From Muribaculaceae bacterium Isolate-037 (Harlan) (GTDB lineage: Bacteria; Bacteroidota; Bacteroidia; Bacteroidales; Muribaculaceae): a stretch of 64,000 nucleotides of DNA. Numbering within the stretch: the first letter of the stretch is position 1; each line of letters begins with the position of its first letter. The translations under genes and the position numbers were made by a program. Under the pieces are notes generated by a model, which saw only the letters and a program-made list of their open reading frames with translations, had not been told where the DNA came from and did not search any database. The DNA lies in NCBI GenBank assembly GCA_003762615.1, contig RIAZ01000020.1, positions 1-64,000 of the forward strand, in the 5' to 3' direction. Shown here piece after piece: positions 19,000 through 27,900 of this stretch.

Positions 19000-21288
19000 A
19001 TGAGATTAAAATTTTTAAATATCGCAGCTTTATCCGCTTTGCTGCTGTGTGGAGGATATGTATCGTCATGCAGCGAGGATAAGGATGAGCCGGTTCAGGT
19101 GGCAAAGGAGTTTGCAGACCTTCCGGAGTCAAAAGACCTTCCCTTCTCGTATGAAAGCGAAGCTAAAAAGATCAGTTTCACTTCGCCCGGACAATGGCGG
19201 GTGGAGCTTGAAGGGGGCGTGGATTGGGTGTATTTCGCTCCATCATCGGGAAAAGCCGGTAAAAACACACTTGAGGTGAAAGTGGCTCAGAATACCGGTA
19301 AAGAGGGGAGAGCCGCCACATTCAATCTCGTCAGTGGCGACCAAAAGGTGATGTTCACGGTTCGTCAGCCGGAATTCGGTGGCACACTTCCGGATATAGT
19401 TGGGGGAGAAACCGGTACGATTGATCCGGCTACTATCCCGGACTATGACAAATTCTTTGCCAACTCCGAGCATGGCAGGGGCATACTGTATAAAGGTTCG
19501 CAATTCTCATTTGCAAGATATAAATCATCGGAACACTTCTTTGTATTCTGGGCTCCCGAGTTTGGCGACAATCCGAATGGACCGACTGTGCCTGCCGCAA
19601 TGCGCGTGGATATAGACGATCTTCTTGCGAAGGCTGAACATTTCTTTGATACGAATATCAACAAGCTCCACATGGCTACCTTGGGAGAGGGGAAATCTGT
19701 GCTTGACGACTATAAGATGCAGATTTATCTCCTTTATCAGGATGAATGGCTTGCAACCGGTTCAGGATATGACGATATGATCGGTGCGCTCTGGATAAAT
19801 CCCTCGACGTGCCAGCCTGTAGGGTCGACTATCGCACATGAGATCGGACATTCATTCCAGTATCAGACTTATGCTGACCGTGTGCAGAAGCAGGGTGCTT
19901 CAAATGATCATCAGAGCGGTTTCCGCTATGGTTTCGTCAATCTGGATAGCGGTTGCGCTTATTGGGAACAGTGTGCGCAGTGGCAGGCACAGCGCGATTA
20001 TCCCGTTGAGCAGTTTGAAAGCTACAACTATTCCGTATGGCTTGCCAACTGTCATCGTCATTTCCATCATGAGTTCCAGCGTTATGCATCTTATTGGCTT
20101 CAGAGCTATTGGGTGGAGAAGCATGGTGTTGAGGCGTATGGTAGAATATGGACCGAATCACATGCTCCCGAAGATGCCATAATGACATATACGCGTCTTT
20201 ATAACGGCGATGATTATGCCAAGACACGTGAGGAACTGTTTGATTATGCAATGCGCATGGCTACATACGATATCAAGGATGTGCGAGACTATACAGCAGG
20301 TTATCAAGGAAGATACAACACTCATTTTGTTAAGAATGACAAGGGTGAGTATCAGGTGGCGTATGACAATTGTCCGGGAGCTACAGGCTTTAACGTGACT
20401 CCTCTTGTGGTGCCTTCTGAGGGAGGGACTGTCAAGGTAAATTTCCGAGGACTCGGTTATGGCGAGCCGCTTGCCGCTAAGGATAAGAGCAATATTGAGG
20501 ATGGCGACGGTAATCCGAAAGGGAAACCATCCAAATATAATGCTGCCGGGGGTGCTTCAAACATGGGCTGGAGATATGGTTTCGTAGCACTCAATGGCAA
20601 TACGCGCACGTATAGCGAGGTAGGCAAGAATGCTGACGGTTCGTTGAGTTTCAATGTGCCTGTCGGCACGGAGCATCTGATGCTTGTGGTGCAGGGTTCG
20701 CCTGAGGCTTATATGTCGCACGCTTGGGATGAGGATGAGACTAATGATCCGCAATTCCCGTATGCCATCACCTTAGAGGGCACTGATCTTCTGAAATATA
20801 CTGAGCCTGCAGAGGCTAAGTTTAGTGAGAAGGATGGTGAGCTTGTCGGTAATCTGAGTCTTTCAATCAATTCTTCCGATACGGAATGGATTGCAGCTAC
20901 CTACGACATTGCGGAGAAGGCGGTATGTGATTATTTCGGTCTTGATGCGTTGGCACTTGCAAATGCAATCGTGCAGCCGGTCAACGGCACCAAACAGGAG
21001 GCGCAGGAGGGAAAGATCGTAGTATTCAATGGTGAATCCGATGGCTCATTATCTGCCATGCCGACTGCGAATGTAGGATATTGGCTTAATAAGGATGGAA
21101 ATGCTGTTGCATGGGGCAACGGTCATGCTGTCTATTATGAGATTAATGGATCGGTGCTAAGCCTTGGTAAGTTAGGTGCAGAAGCCGGTGTGGCTGGCGA
21201 TGTGATAACGATGCGTCCGGTCTTTGTCTATACCTCCGGCGGCAAGACAAAGACATTCAGATTAAACATCACGTATAATTTTAAGTGA
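19000..21288 (+). CDS. BACON-DUF6055-DUF4859-like lipoprotein with HExxH (putative metallopeptidase)
   Basis: A 762-residue lipoprotein (lipobox VSSC, then SEDKDEP). A BACON domain spans about 45-125. A DUF6055-like domain spans about 150-590 and carries TIAHEIGHSFQYQ, an HExxH zinc-peptidase signature (H280, E281, H284). SYWLQSYWVEKHG and GWRYGFVALNG blocks follow, shared with the paralogue at 23545. The C-terminal about 150 residues hold a DUF4859-like module (VGYWLNKDGNAVAWGNG). HExxH within a helix after a buried strand is typical of zinc metallopeptidases, but no protease activity is known to me for DUF6055. If active, it would cut protein or glycopeptide at the cell surface. It is the last gene of the SusCD operon, before a strong terminator. 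Confidence 0.7.
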   Translation: MRLKFLNIAALSALLLCGGYVSSCSEDKDEPVQVAKEFADLPESKDLPFSYESEAKKISFTSPGQWRVELEGGVDWVYFAPSSGKAGKNTLEVKVAQNTGKEGRAATFNLVSGDQKVMFTVRQPEFGGTLPDIVGGETGTIDPATIPDYDKFFANSEHGRGILYKGSQFSFARYKSSEHFFVFWAPEFGDNPNGPTVPAAMRVDIDDLLAKAEHFFDTNINKLHMATLGEGKSVLDDYKMQIYLLYQDEWLATGSGYDDMIGALWINPSTCQPVGSTIAHEIGHSFQYQTYADRVQKQGASNDHQSGFRYGFVNLDSGCAYWEQCAQWQAQRDYPVEQFESYNYSVWLANCHRHFHHEFQRYASYWLQSYWVEKHGVEAYGRIWTESHAPEDAIMTYTRLYNGDDYAKTREELFDYAMRMATYDIKDVRDYTAGYQGRYNTHFVKNDKGEYQVAYDNCPGATGFNVTPLVVPSEGGTVKVNFRGLGYGEPLAAKDKSNIEDGDGNPKGKPSKYNAAGGASNMGWRYGFVALNGNTRTYSEVGKNADGSLSFNVPVGTEHLMLVVQGSPEAYMSHAWDEDETNDPQFPYAITLEGTDLLKYTEPAEAKFSEKDGELVGNLSLSINSSDTEWIAATYDIAEKAVCDYFGLDALALANAIVQPVNGTKQEAQEGKIVVFNGESDGSLSAMPTANVGYWLNKDGNAVAWGNGHAVYYEINGSVLSLGKLGAEAGVAGDVITMRPVFVYTSGGKTKTFRLNITYNFK

Positions 21289-21344
21289 TCAGTTACTTAC
21301 CAATCGGCAGCATTTGCTTGCTGATGGGTCAGGATCACATCAAA

Positions 21345-21387
21345 CATGGGGATGCAAAAAAATTATGATTTTTTTTGCATCCCCATG
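21345..21387 (+). terminator. Strong terminator ending the SusCD operon
   Basis: Arms 21345-21362 and 21369-21387 form an 18-bp stem (CATGGGGATGC plus an A7/T8 extension) with a 6-nt loop and a long U tract. It lies about 57 bp after the stop of the HExxH lipoprotein gene. Confidence 0.9.
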
Positions 21388-21484
21388 CAGTATTTTGATA
21401 ATTCTGTTATCTTATTATTGAAAGAGGATTATTCCTCATGTTTTATCATTTTATAAATTTATTCACTAAACTATATCGTGATAT

Positions 21485-22276
21485 ATGAAACTGATAAACT
21501 CATTATCATCTCTGTGTGTCGCAGGCTTGACAGTCTTTGCGACAGGTTGCTCATCTAATGATGATGAGCCTGGCAAAATCAATCGTGACTTGCCGTTTGG
21601 TCGTTACAGTATTAAAGGCAACGTGAGTGCAGCTGACTCCGGTTTGCCGTTGGAGGCTGAGATGCGTATCTCTATTCCCACCGATCCTTCCGGGGTCAAA
21701 TCCATTCAGACCAATAAAACGGAAGATGACGGGAAATATTATTTTTCTGATGAGACCAACGTGTATGAGGCGTTCAAGGTGGTGTGTATACCGAAAGACC
21801 CTGCATACGATCCGGATTCGGTTGTGGTAAAACTTGGATATTGGTTGGAGTGCTTTGTTGGAGGTATGGATCCTATGTATAAGGGGGTTGCATTTCATGA
21901 AGTGAATTTCCAGCTAAAGAGGAATGACTTGCCGTTTGGTCAGTACAGTATTAAAGGCAACGTGAGCGCAGCCGACTCCGGTGAGCCGTTGAGAGCAGAG
22001 ATGCGTATTGCCCTTCCCGATAATCCGTCAGACGTAAAGTCTTTACAGATACAAAGATCGGAAATGGATGGGACGTATCTTTTTTCTGATGACACCAATG
22101 TGTATGAGGCGTTAAAGGTGGTGTGTATACCGGAAGATCGCACCTACGCACCGGATTCAGTGGTCGTAACCTTGAAATACGAGGGGGATTGTTATCTTCC
22201 GGGCATCACCAATCCGCTGGACAGAGGCAGAGCATTCCACGAAGTAAATTTCCAACTAAAAAACCGGAAAAACTAA
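21485..22276 (+). CDS. Lipoprotein with two near-identical tandem domains
   Basis: 263 residues: lipobox ATGC (Cys22) then SSNDDEPG, a surface-type acidic signal. Two copies of a module of about 110 residues follow, each starting DLPFG.YSIKGNVSAADSG and ending AFHEVNFQLK. The fold looks like a carboxypeptidase-regulatory or Ig-like beta-sandwich. I do not recognise a named family; it loosely recalls the small lipoproteins encoded beside radical-SAM genes, but none is present. The copies also match closely in DNA, so the duplication is recent. It is transcriptionally separate from the SusCD operon (terminator between). The HTCS boxes were not seen in front of it. Confidence 0.65.
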   Translation: MKLINSLSSLCVAGLTVFATGCSSNDDEPGKINRDLPFGRYSIKGNVSAADSGLPLEAEMRISIPTDPSGVKSIQTNKTEDDGKYYFSDETNVYEAFKVVCIPKDPAYDPDSVVVKLGYWLECFVGGMDPMYKGVAFHEVNFQLKRNDLPFGQYSIKGNVSAADSGEPLRAEMRIALPDNPSDVKSLQIQRSEMDGTYLFSDDTNVYEALKVVCIPEDRTYAPDSVVVTLKYEGDCYLPGITNPLDRGRAFHEVNFQLKNRKN

Positions 22277-22411
22277 AAGATACCGCGTCATCAGCAGTTA
22301 AACCACCACGGAGGTCACGGAGAACACGGAGAGATTATTAAAAAAACTCAGTGTTCTCTACGCTCTCAGCGGTTAATCTATGCGCCGGAGGAGAGATGGA
22401 AGGATATAATT
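22277..22411. repeat. Degenerate intergenic repeat block, left copy
   Basis: Contains CCACGGAGGTCACGGAGAACACGGAGAGATTATT-type sequence and, at 22362-22380, the 19-bp string GCTCTCAGCGGTTAATCTA. That string recurs exactly at 23292-23310. No gene is visible here. Confidence 0.7.
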
Positions 22412-23016
22412 TTAATGAGCGATTAGTTTTAGATCAAAATAATAAATCCTACTTTTCAAAGGGTAGTCGGAAGGTATGCCAAACGCTTCTTTTTCTCCTT
22501 CTTCAGAGCGATATAGAGGTTTGAACCCATTCTTTTGGTAATAGTGCGTAGTGGATTCTGTATTGTAAGCATCAACCAACATATATCGGCATGCAGCTTT
22601 ATTATTTTCATCAACGAACCAATACTTAAGGGCATCCATAAGCTGAGACCCAATATTCAGCCCTTTGCCTTGATAGTGTTTGCTGACACCAAGCCTGCCT
22701 ATCAGAACTGCCGGGTAACTGCGGTGTCTTTTTTGATGAGGAATTTTTCTTAAGAATGCGTTTCTGGATGGGTTGTCAAGAGAGAATATCTTAATACCAT
22801 CGTAAGACAAAGTAGCAATAGCGACTATCTCACGTTGATTTTTTTGTCAATCCAGCAATATGTCTTGCCAAGCAATTCTTTTTCGTAAAGAAACACATCG
22901 TTGTTAAAAAAGTCATCAAGATCTTCATCTCCACAAGAAAAAAGGTTACAGTAGTCGGCAACCGTTTTTGTGTAGGGAACCATGAATGTATTTTCTACGA
23001 AAGAGAAATTTGGCAT
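22412..23016 (-). pseudogene. GNAT-family N-acetyltransferase, frameshifted
   Basis: Two minus-strand segments form one acetyltransferase of about 195 residues. The N-terminal part starts at 23016 (MPNFSFVENTFMVPY...FSCGDEDLDDFF). It runs through an A7 tract (22845-22839 in plus coordinates, seen as T7) and then hits a stop at 22825. The +1-shifted frame continues without a break as NQREIVAIATLSYDGIKIF. It then has the CoA-binding motif RLGVSKHYQGKGLNIG and the C-terminal YYQKNGF. One extra A would restore a full TacT-like GNAT. It may be a true pseudogene, a sequencing error in the homopolymer, or a slippage-controlled gene. A 59-codon partner gene lies 3 bp upstream. Confidence 0.8.
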
Positions 23017-23019
23017 GAT

Positions 23020-23199
23020 TTAATGGGTGACTGGTGGGAACATGATATTCTTGGCACTCTCCAGCATTGTAGAAAGTGTTTTACGTTGGATAGCGTTGAG
23101 TTTAGGCGTAGGCAACATACTGTTACGTTCAGCCTCTTCCATGAATATTCGGGCATCTTCTCCCCACAATTCGGGGGATGTCTTGATTGTCATTGCCAT
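23020..23199 (-). CDS. Small protein upstream of the GNAT gene, possible antitoxin-like partner
   Basis: 59 residues starting MAMTIKTSPELWGEDARI and ending MFPPVTH. It is charged and probably helical, without Cys or membrane segments. The stop lies 3 bp before the GNAT start, so the two are almost certainly co-transcribed. GNAT toxins of the TacT type are encoded directly after a small antitoxin, and this layout matches. The protein does not show the ribbon-helix-helix pattern of DUF1778 antitoxins. I do not recognise its family; the pairing argument rests on position only. Confidence 0.6.
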   Translation of the reverse strand: MAMTIKTSPELWGEDARIFMEEAERNSMLPTPKLNAIQRKTLSTMLESAKNIMFPPVTH

Positions 23200-23291
23200 A
23201 GATTGATATCTAAATCATTTGAGATTTATTATACAACGAAAATATTCTGATAATGTTTTATCGAAAGTGGTACAGAGAGGCTAAAAACTCT

Positions 23292-23310
23292 GCTCTCAGC
23301 GGTTAATCTA
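23292..23310. repeat. 19-bp direct repeat, right copy
   Basis: GCTCTCAGCGGTTAATCTA, identical to 22362-22380. Both copies adjoin ACACGGAGAGATTATT. The two copies bracket the frameshifted GNAT gene and its small partner. Confidence 0.85.
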
Positions 23311-23331
23311 CCACGGAGACACGGAGAGATT

Positions 23332-23436
23332 ATTTCACGAAGAAATATAAGAAAAGAAAGAAATTTTTATAATATATTTTATTGCGATATAGTTTTTTAA
23401 TAAAAATGAATTTCTTTTATTTCTTCGTGTGAAAAT
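23332..23436. repeat. Long AT-rich imperfect inverted repeat
   Basis: Left arm about 23332-23366 (ATTTCACGAAGAAATATAAG...) is complementary, with mismatches, to the right arm about 23408-23436 (...TTTATTTCTTCGTGTGAAAAT). About 40 bp of AT-rich DNA lie between. It resembles a decayed MITE or a generic intergenic repeat. No coding potential. It ends just upstream of the HTCS operator of the next gene. Confidence 0.6.
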
Positions 23437-23444
23437 ATGGGGGA

Positions 23445-23510
23445 TTGGACGATTTTTGTATGTTTTTGGATTTTTGTGGCATCGTTTTATGGGGGGAAAG
23501 GTTAATTTTG
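23445..23510 (+). promoter_or_regulatory. HTCS-type operator pair and promoter, DUF6055-HTCS operon
   Basis: Distal box TTGGACGATTTT (from 23445) and a weaker proximal box TTGGATTTTTGT (from 23466), exactly 21 bp apart. The -7 element TAATTTTG is at 23503-23510, 37 bp after the proximal box. This is the same geometry as the two divergent PUL promoters near 8.8 kb, and implies autoregulation of the HTCS gene. Confidence 0.75.
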
Positions 23511-23544
23511 CAGAAATTTATCATAACATTCTAAACTACCTTCC

Positions 23545-24930
23545 ATGAAACTCCGACATCTTTTTGTCTCCTCTCTTCTTTTGGTGCCGTCGTTGCTTGC
23601 GGCACAGGATAACGACCCTTCGAAGTCGGGCGTCATCGCCCTTAACCCTGATGAGGCGTATCCGGCTGCCGCGACGGTGCCGGTCGTCACCCACGAGGGT
23701 AAGGCTATCTACATACCTAAGGATCTGCGCGAGATGGATCTCAACAGTCCCGACAGCAAATGGAGCTTCAAACGTATGGTCTCCACTCCCGACGTGGCTC
23801 TCTTCTGGGCTAAGGAGTTTGGCGACGACATAACGCAGGCTCCCGACCTTGACGGGCATAACATGAAGGTGGATCTCGCTAACCTTATGGCGCGTCTCCA
23901 GCGGTTTTATGATTATTTCTACCATGACCTGAAGTTTGTGAAGCCCGGCACGAAAGCCGACAAATATAAGATGATGGTGATGCTCGACTATTCGTTGGAG
24001 GGGACTGCCTACGGTGGCGACTACGACGGACAGATCGGTGCCCTCTGGATTGCCCCGAACCGTGTGCAGGATAAGATGCTTAACTGCATAGCCCATGAGT
24101 TGGGTCATTCCTTCCAATTGCAGATCTCATGCGACGGTGAGGGGGATGCCTGGGGAGGATGCGGCTTCTATGAGATGGGGGCACAGTGGATGCTCTGGCA
24201 GGTGAACCCCGACTGGCAGACGGATGAGAATTTCCATCTGAATGCTTTCCGCGACCTGACGCATAAGGCGTATCTCCATATCGACAATATCTATCATAGC
24301 CCCTACGTTATTGAATTGTGGGGGGAGAAGCATGGCACACCCTTCATCGCCGAACTCTTCCGTCAGGGTAAGGTAGGCGAGGATCCCGTGATGACCTACA
24401 AGCGGCTTGCAGGAATGGATCAGAGGGCGTTTAACGACGAGATGTGGATGAACTATGCGCGTCTTGTGAATTGGGACATTGACCGTGTGCGCGAGAATGC
24501 ACGTCCGTATGCCAATAAATGGGGAACGAAATTAGTGGATGCCGGCGGTGGCTGGCAGCGTGTGGCGCCGGAGAATTGCCCGGAGAACTACGGCTTCAAC
24601 GTCATCGCGCTCCCTGTGCCGCAGAAGGGTAAGGGGGTGAAGGTGCAGTTCCGTGGTGAGGCGGGACGCAAGGGGTATTTCACCAAGAACAAGGATAAGG
24701 CAGGCTGGCGTTACGGCATAGTGGCTGTGGATAAGAATGGGGGCACCCATTATGGCGATATGCAGTCGGCAGCCAAGGGGAGCGTCAGTTTCGCGGCTCC
24801 GGAGGGTATGGACGTGGAGCATCTCTGGCTCGTGGTTATGGGCGCGCCCACGGAGCACTGGCGCAACATCGACGGCGAGGAGAACCCCGGCGATGCTCAA
24901 TGGCCATATTCAATCAGGATAGCTGATTAA
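23545..24930 (+). CDS. Secreted DUF6055 protein with HExxH (putative metallopeptidase)
   Basis: 461 residues. The signal peptide (about 1-20, ending LLAAQ) has no lipobox, so the protein is predicted to be periplasmic or released. The whole mature part is DUF6055-like: FWAKEFGDD near the N-terminus, CIAHELGHSFQLQ (HExxH; H184, E185, H188), then EMGAQWMLWQ, VIELWGEKHGTPF, FYGFNVIALPV-type and AGWRYGIVAVD blocks. It aligns along its length with residues about 150-590 of the lipoprotein at 19000. The two may act as a surface/periplasm pair. Zinc binding is inferred from the motif; the substrate is unknown. The gene shares a promoter with the HTCS, 11 bp downstream. Confidence 0.72.
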   Translation: MKLRHLFVSSLLLVPSLLAAQDNDPSKSGVIALNPDEAYPAAATVPVVTHEGKAIYIPKDLREMDLNSPDSKWSFKRMVSTPDVALFWAKEFGDDITQAPDLDGHNMKVDLANLMARLQRFYDYFYHDLKFVKPGTKADKYKMMVMLDYSLEGTAYGGDYDGQIGALWIAPNRVQDKMLNCIAHELGHSFQLQISCDGEGDAWGGCGFYEMGAQWMLWQVNPDWQTDENFHLNAFRDLTHKAYLHIDNIYHSPYVIELWGEKHGTPFIAELFRQGKVGEDPVMTYKRLAGMDQRAFNDEMWMNYARLVNWDIDRVRENARPYANKWGTKLVDAGGGWQRVAPENCPENYGFNVIALPVPQKGKGVKVQFRGEAGRKGYFTKNKDKAGWRYGIVAVDKNGGTHYGDMQSAAKGSVSFAAPEGMDVEHLWLVVMGAPTEHWRNIDGEENPGDAQWPYSIRIAD

Positions 24931-24941
24931 ACATACTTGAA

Positions 24942-27900
24942 ATGATAAGATTAATTCTTCTGATATTTGTGGCGTCGCTTATTCCGGCAGGAATGAGTGG
25001 CGCCTTTACCGCTCCGGAGTTTAACTTCACGCATTACACGACGGAGAATATCTTGCCGTCGAACAGCGTGCGCGACATCGTGCAGGGTCCGGAGGGGTTT
25101 ATGTGGTTTGCCACCGATGGTGGGCTTGTGAGGTTTGACGGCACAACGTCGAAGGTGATGGTGCCGGAGGATGAGGATGGGGCTGATTTCTTCATACATT
25201 CCCTGTGCAATTCTGATAAAGGTCTGATTGTAGGCTCTGACCGTATGCTCTACCGTTATGACAGCCGGAAGGAGTGCCTGGTGCCATTCCCGTTGAGATA
25301 TTCCGACAAGGTGAAAGAGGAAATATCAGGGGTGGTTGAGGATATCAGTACCGACTCGACGGGTGGAATATGGGTGTCGGTGGATGGAAAGGGTGTGTTT
25401 CACATCAATTCTGACGATATGGTGGATTTTCATCAGGATTTTCCGGAGATTGCGAATTTCATCGGTATGATCTACGTGGATGCGTCAGACATCGTGTGGT
25501 GCGTGAGCACCGCCAACAGAGGCGGGATGTATCGCTTTGATAGAGGACGTGCACGATTCGAGCCGTTTGAAATCAAGATAGGAGGCAACAAGACGCAGGT
25601 CGGTGCGCTGGCAATGATGTGCGACACGCATGGCGACTATTGGCTTGCCACGTGGGATCAGGGGATATTACGTTTTAACGGTTGCACCGGTGCGGCTGAA
25701 TGGGTGCTTGGTACGGAGGATGCCGGAAGGGTGTGGCACGTACATTCTATCATGGAATACTCCCCCTCGATGCTTTTGGTGGGTTCGGACAGCGGGTTGA
25801 CACTGATTGACAAGGCTACGGGTGATTGCCGCGTCTACAAATCGGATGAACTGAATCCGCAGAGCCTTTCCGACAGGTTTGTCTATCCAATAGTGCGGGA
25901 TGAGGAGGGTGGTCTCTGGGTAGGCACTTACTACCGAGGGGTCAACTACATGAGCCGCGATTCGCAGCGGTTCAGGAGATGGAATCATTCGCGTTTTGCC
26001 AATTCGGTGAGCGGAAATGTCATATCGCGATTCTGTGAGGATGAGCGGGGCGACGTGTGGATAGGTAGTGCCGACGGCGGATTGTGCCGTTATGAACCCG
26101 ACACGGGTCATTTCACCCATTATCCGCTGGGCGGAAAGAATGAGACCGACAACGTCAACGCTCTTTTAGCAGATGGCGACCGTCTGTGGGTCGGGACGTA
26201 TTCGAAGGGTGCCGGGGTGCTCGACATGAAGACGGGTGCGTGGCGCAAGGTATCTGTTGAGGGGGATTACGTCTACAGCAGCTATGCAATGAGCAAGGAT
26301 AACGCGGGCAACGTGTGGATGGCTTCTACCGATATGCTGACGCGCTATAATAAGGAGAATGATTCGTTTGAGAATGTGGCTAACCTTGGGGCATGGATAA
26401 TCGGGATAGAGGAGGACCGTAATGGTGAGCTCTGGATTGCCACGCAGGGGCGTGGTCTTTTCCGCATGAATACCGCCGACGGGAAGATGAAGAACTACAC
26501 CACGTCGAAAACACCCGGAGGTCTGCCTCATAATCATATCAACAGTGTGCATGTCGGGAGTGACGGGATGGTGTATGTCGCCACTATCTACGGGGTCTAC
26601 CGTTATGACCGGAAGAATGACAGCTTTGAGCATATAGATATAGACGTACCGAATATCGTGCCGTTGTCGGTGGTGCAGTCGGGTGATGACCTCTGGATAG
26701 CCACCGCATCCGGACTCGTAAGGGTGAACGGTGCAGGTAAGACGCGCCTCTTCACGTATGCCGACGGAATAAGCGACAATCAGTTTGTGCCGGGGGCATC
26801 GCTCCATGCCTCCGACGGAAAGATATATTATGGCACGGTGCATGGTTTCTGCCGTGTGGATCCGATGGAGGCACGCAACAATGCTGCGCCCCCGAAGATC
26901 AAGTTTACGGGTCTTGACATAATCAACACTCCCGTGGAGGTGGGTGAACGGAATCTGACGGAATCTCTCAACATCATCGACCGTCTGATAATGACTCATG
27001 CCGACCATACGTTCAGCATCTATTTCTCAGCGTTGAGCTATGCGAATCCGTCGGGTAATGCCTACCGCTACCGTCTGGAGGGGTTTGACAAGAGTTGGCA
27101 TGAGGTGGGGAAGGATAACCGCGCCACATATTCTAATCTACCGCCGGGCGACTACGTGCTGCGCGTGCAGGCGGCGAATGCCGATGATGTATGGAATGAG
27201 GAGGGTATAAGCCTGAGGATTGTGGTGGAGCCGGCATGGTATGCCTCCGTGTGGATGAAGACTCTCTATGTGCTGGCGGGTGTGGCTCTGCTGCTTTTGG
27301 GATTGAGATATATGGTGAGCCGCATGGAGCGTAACCATGTCATTGAACTTGACCGCATATTGGGTAATAAGGAGAAGGAGATGTTTCGCTCCAAGCTGAA
27401 TTTCTTCACGGTGGTGGCGCATGAGATACGCACTCCGGTGTCGCTCATAATCGGTCCGTTGGATAAGATACTTGATTCGAAGGAGGAGTTCTCTACGGGT
27501 GTGAAGGATGATCTGAAGGTAATCCAAAGGAATGCGCGGCGTCTGCTTTCGCTCGTCAATCAGCTTCTCGATTTCAAGAAGGTGGAGGACAACGCCCTTA
27601 TGGTGGGTTTCCGGAGTGAGTTGATAACCCCGTTGATAGAGAATGTCACCGAGCGTTTCCGTCCGTCGCTCGAACAGAAGGGCGTGAGACTGACGGTCAG
27701 TTGCCCGCCTGCTGATGTCCGTGTGGATGTGGATCCGGAGGCTGTCACCAAGCTCGTCAGCAATCTTCTCAACAATGCCCGGAAGTTTACGAAGGATATG
27801 ATACGTCTGGAATGTAAGATTCTGCCTGACGGGAAGAGATTCATGATAAGCGTGGAGGATAACGGTATCGGTATCACTAAGGAGAACCGCGACAAGATTT

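Noticed and set aside
23023..23250. 75-codon plus-strand frame
   Set aside because: Antisense to the small protein encoded just before the GNAT gene; Cys/His-rich shadow without support.
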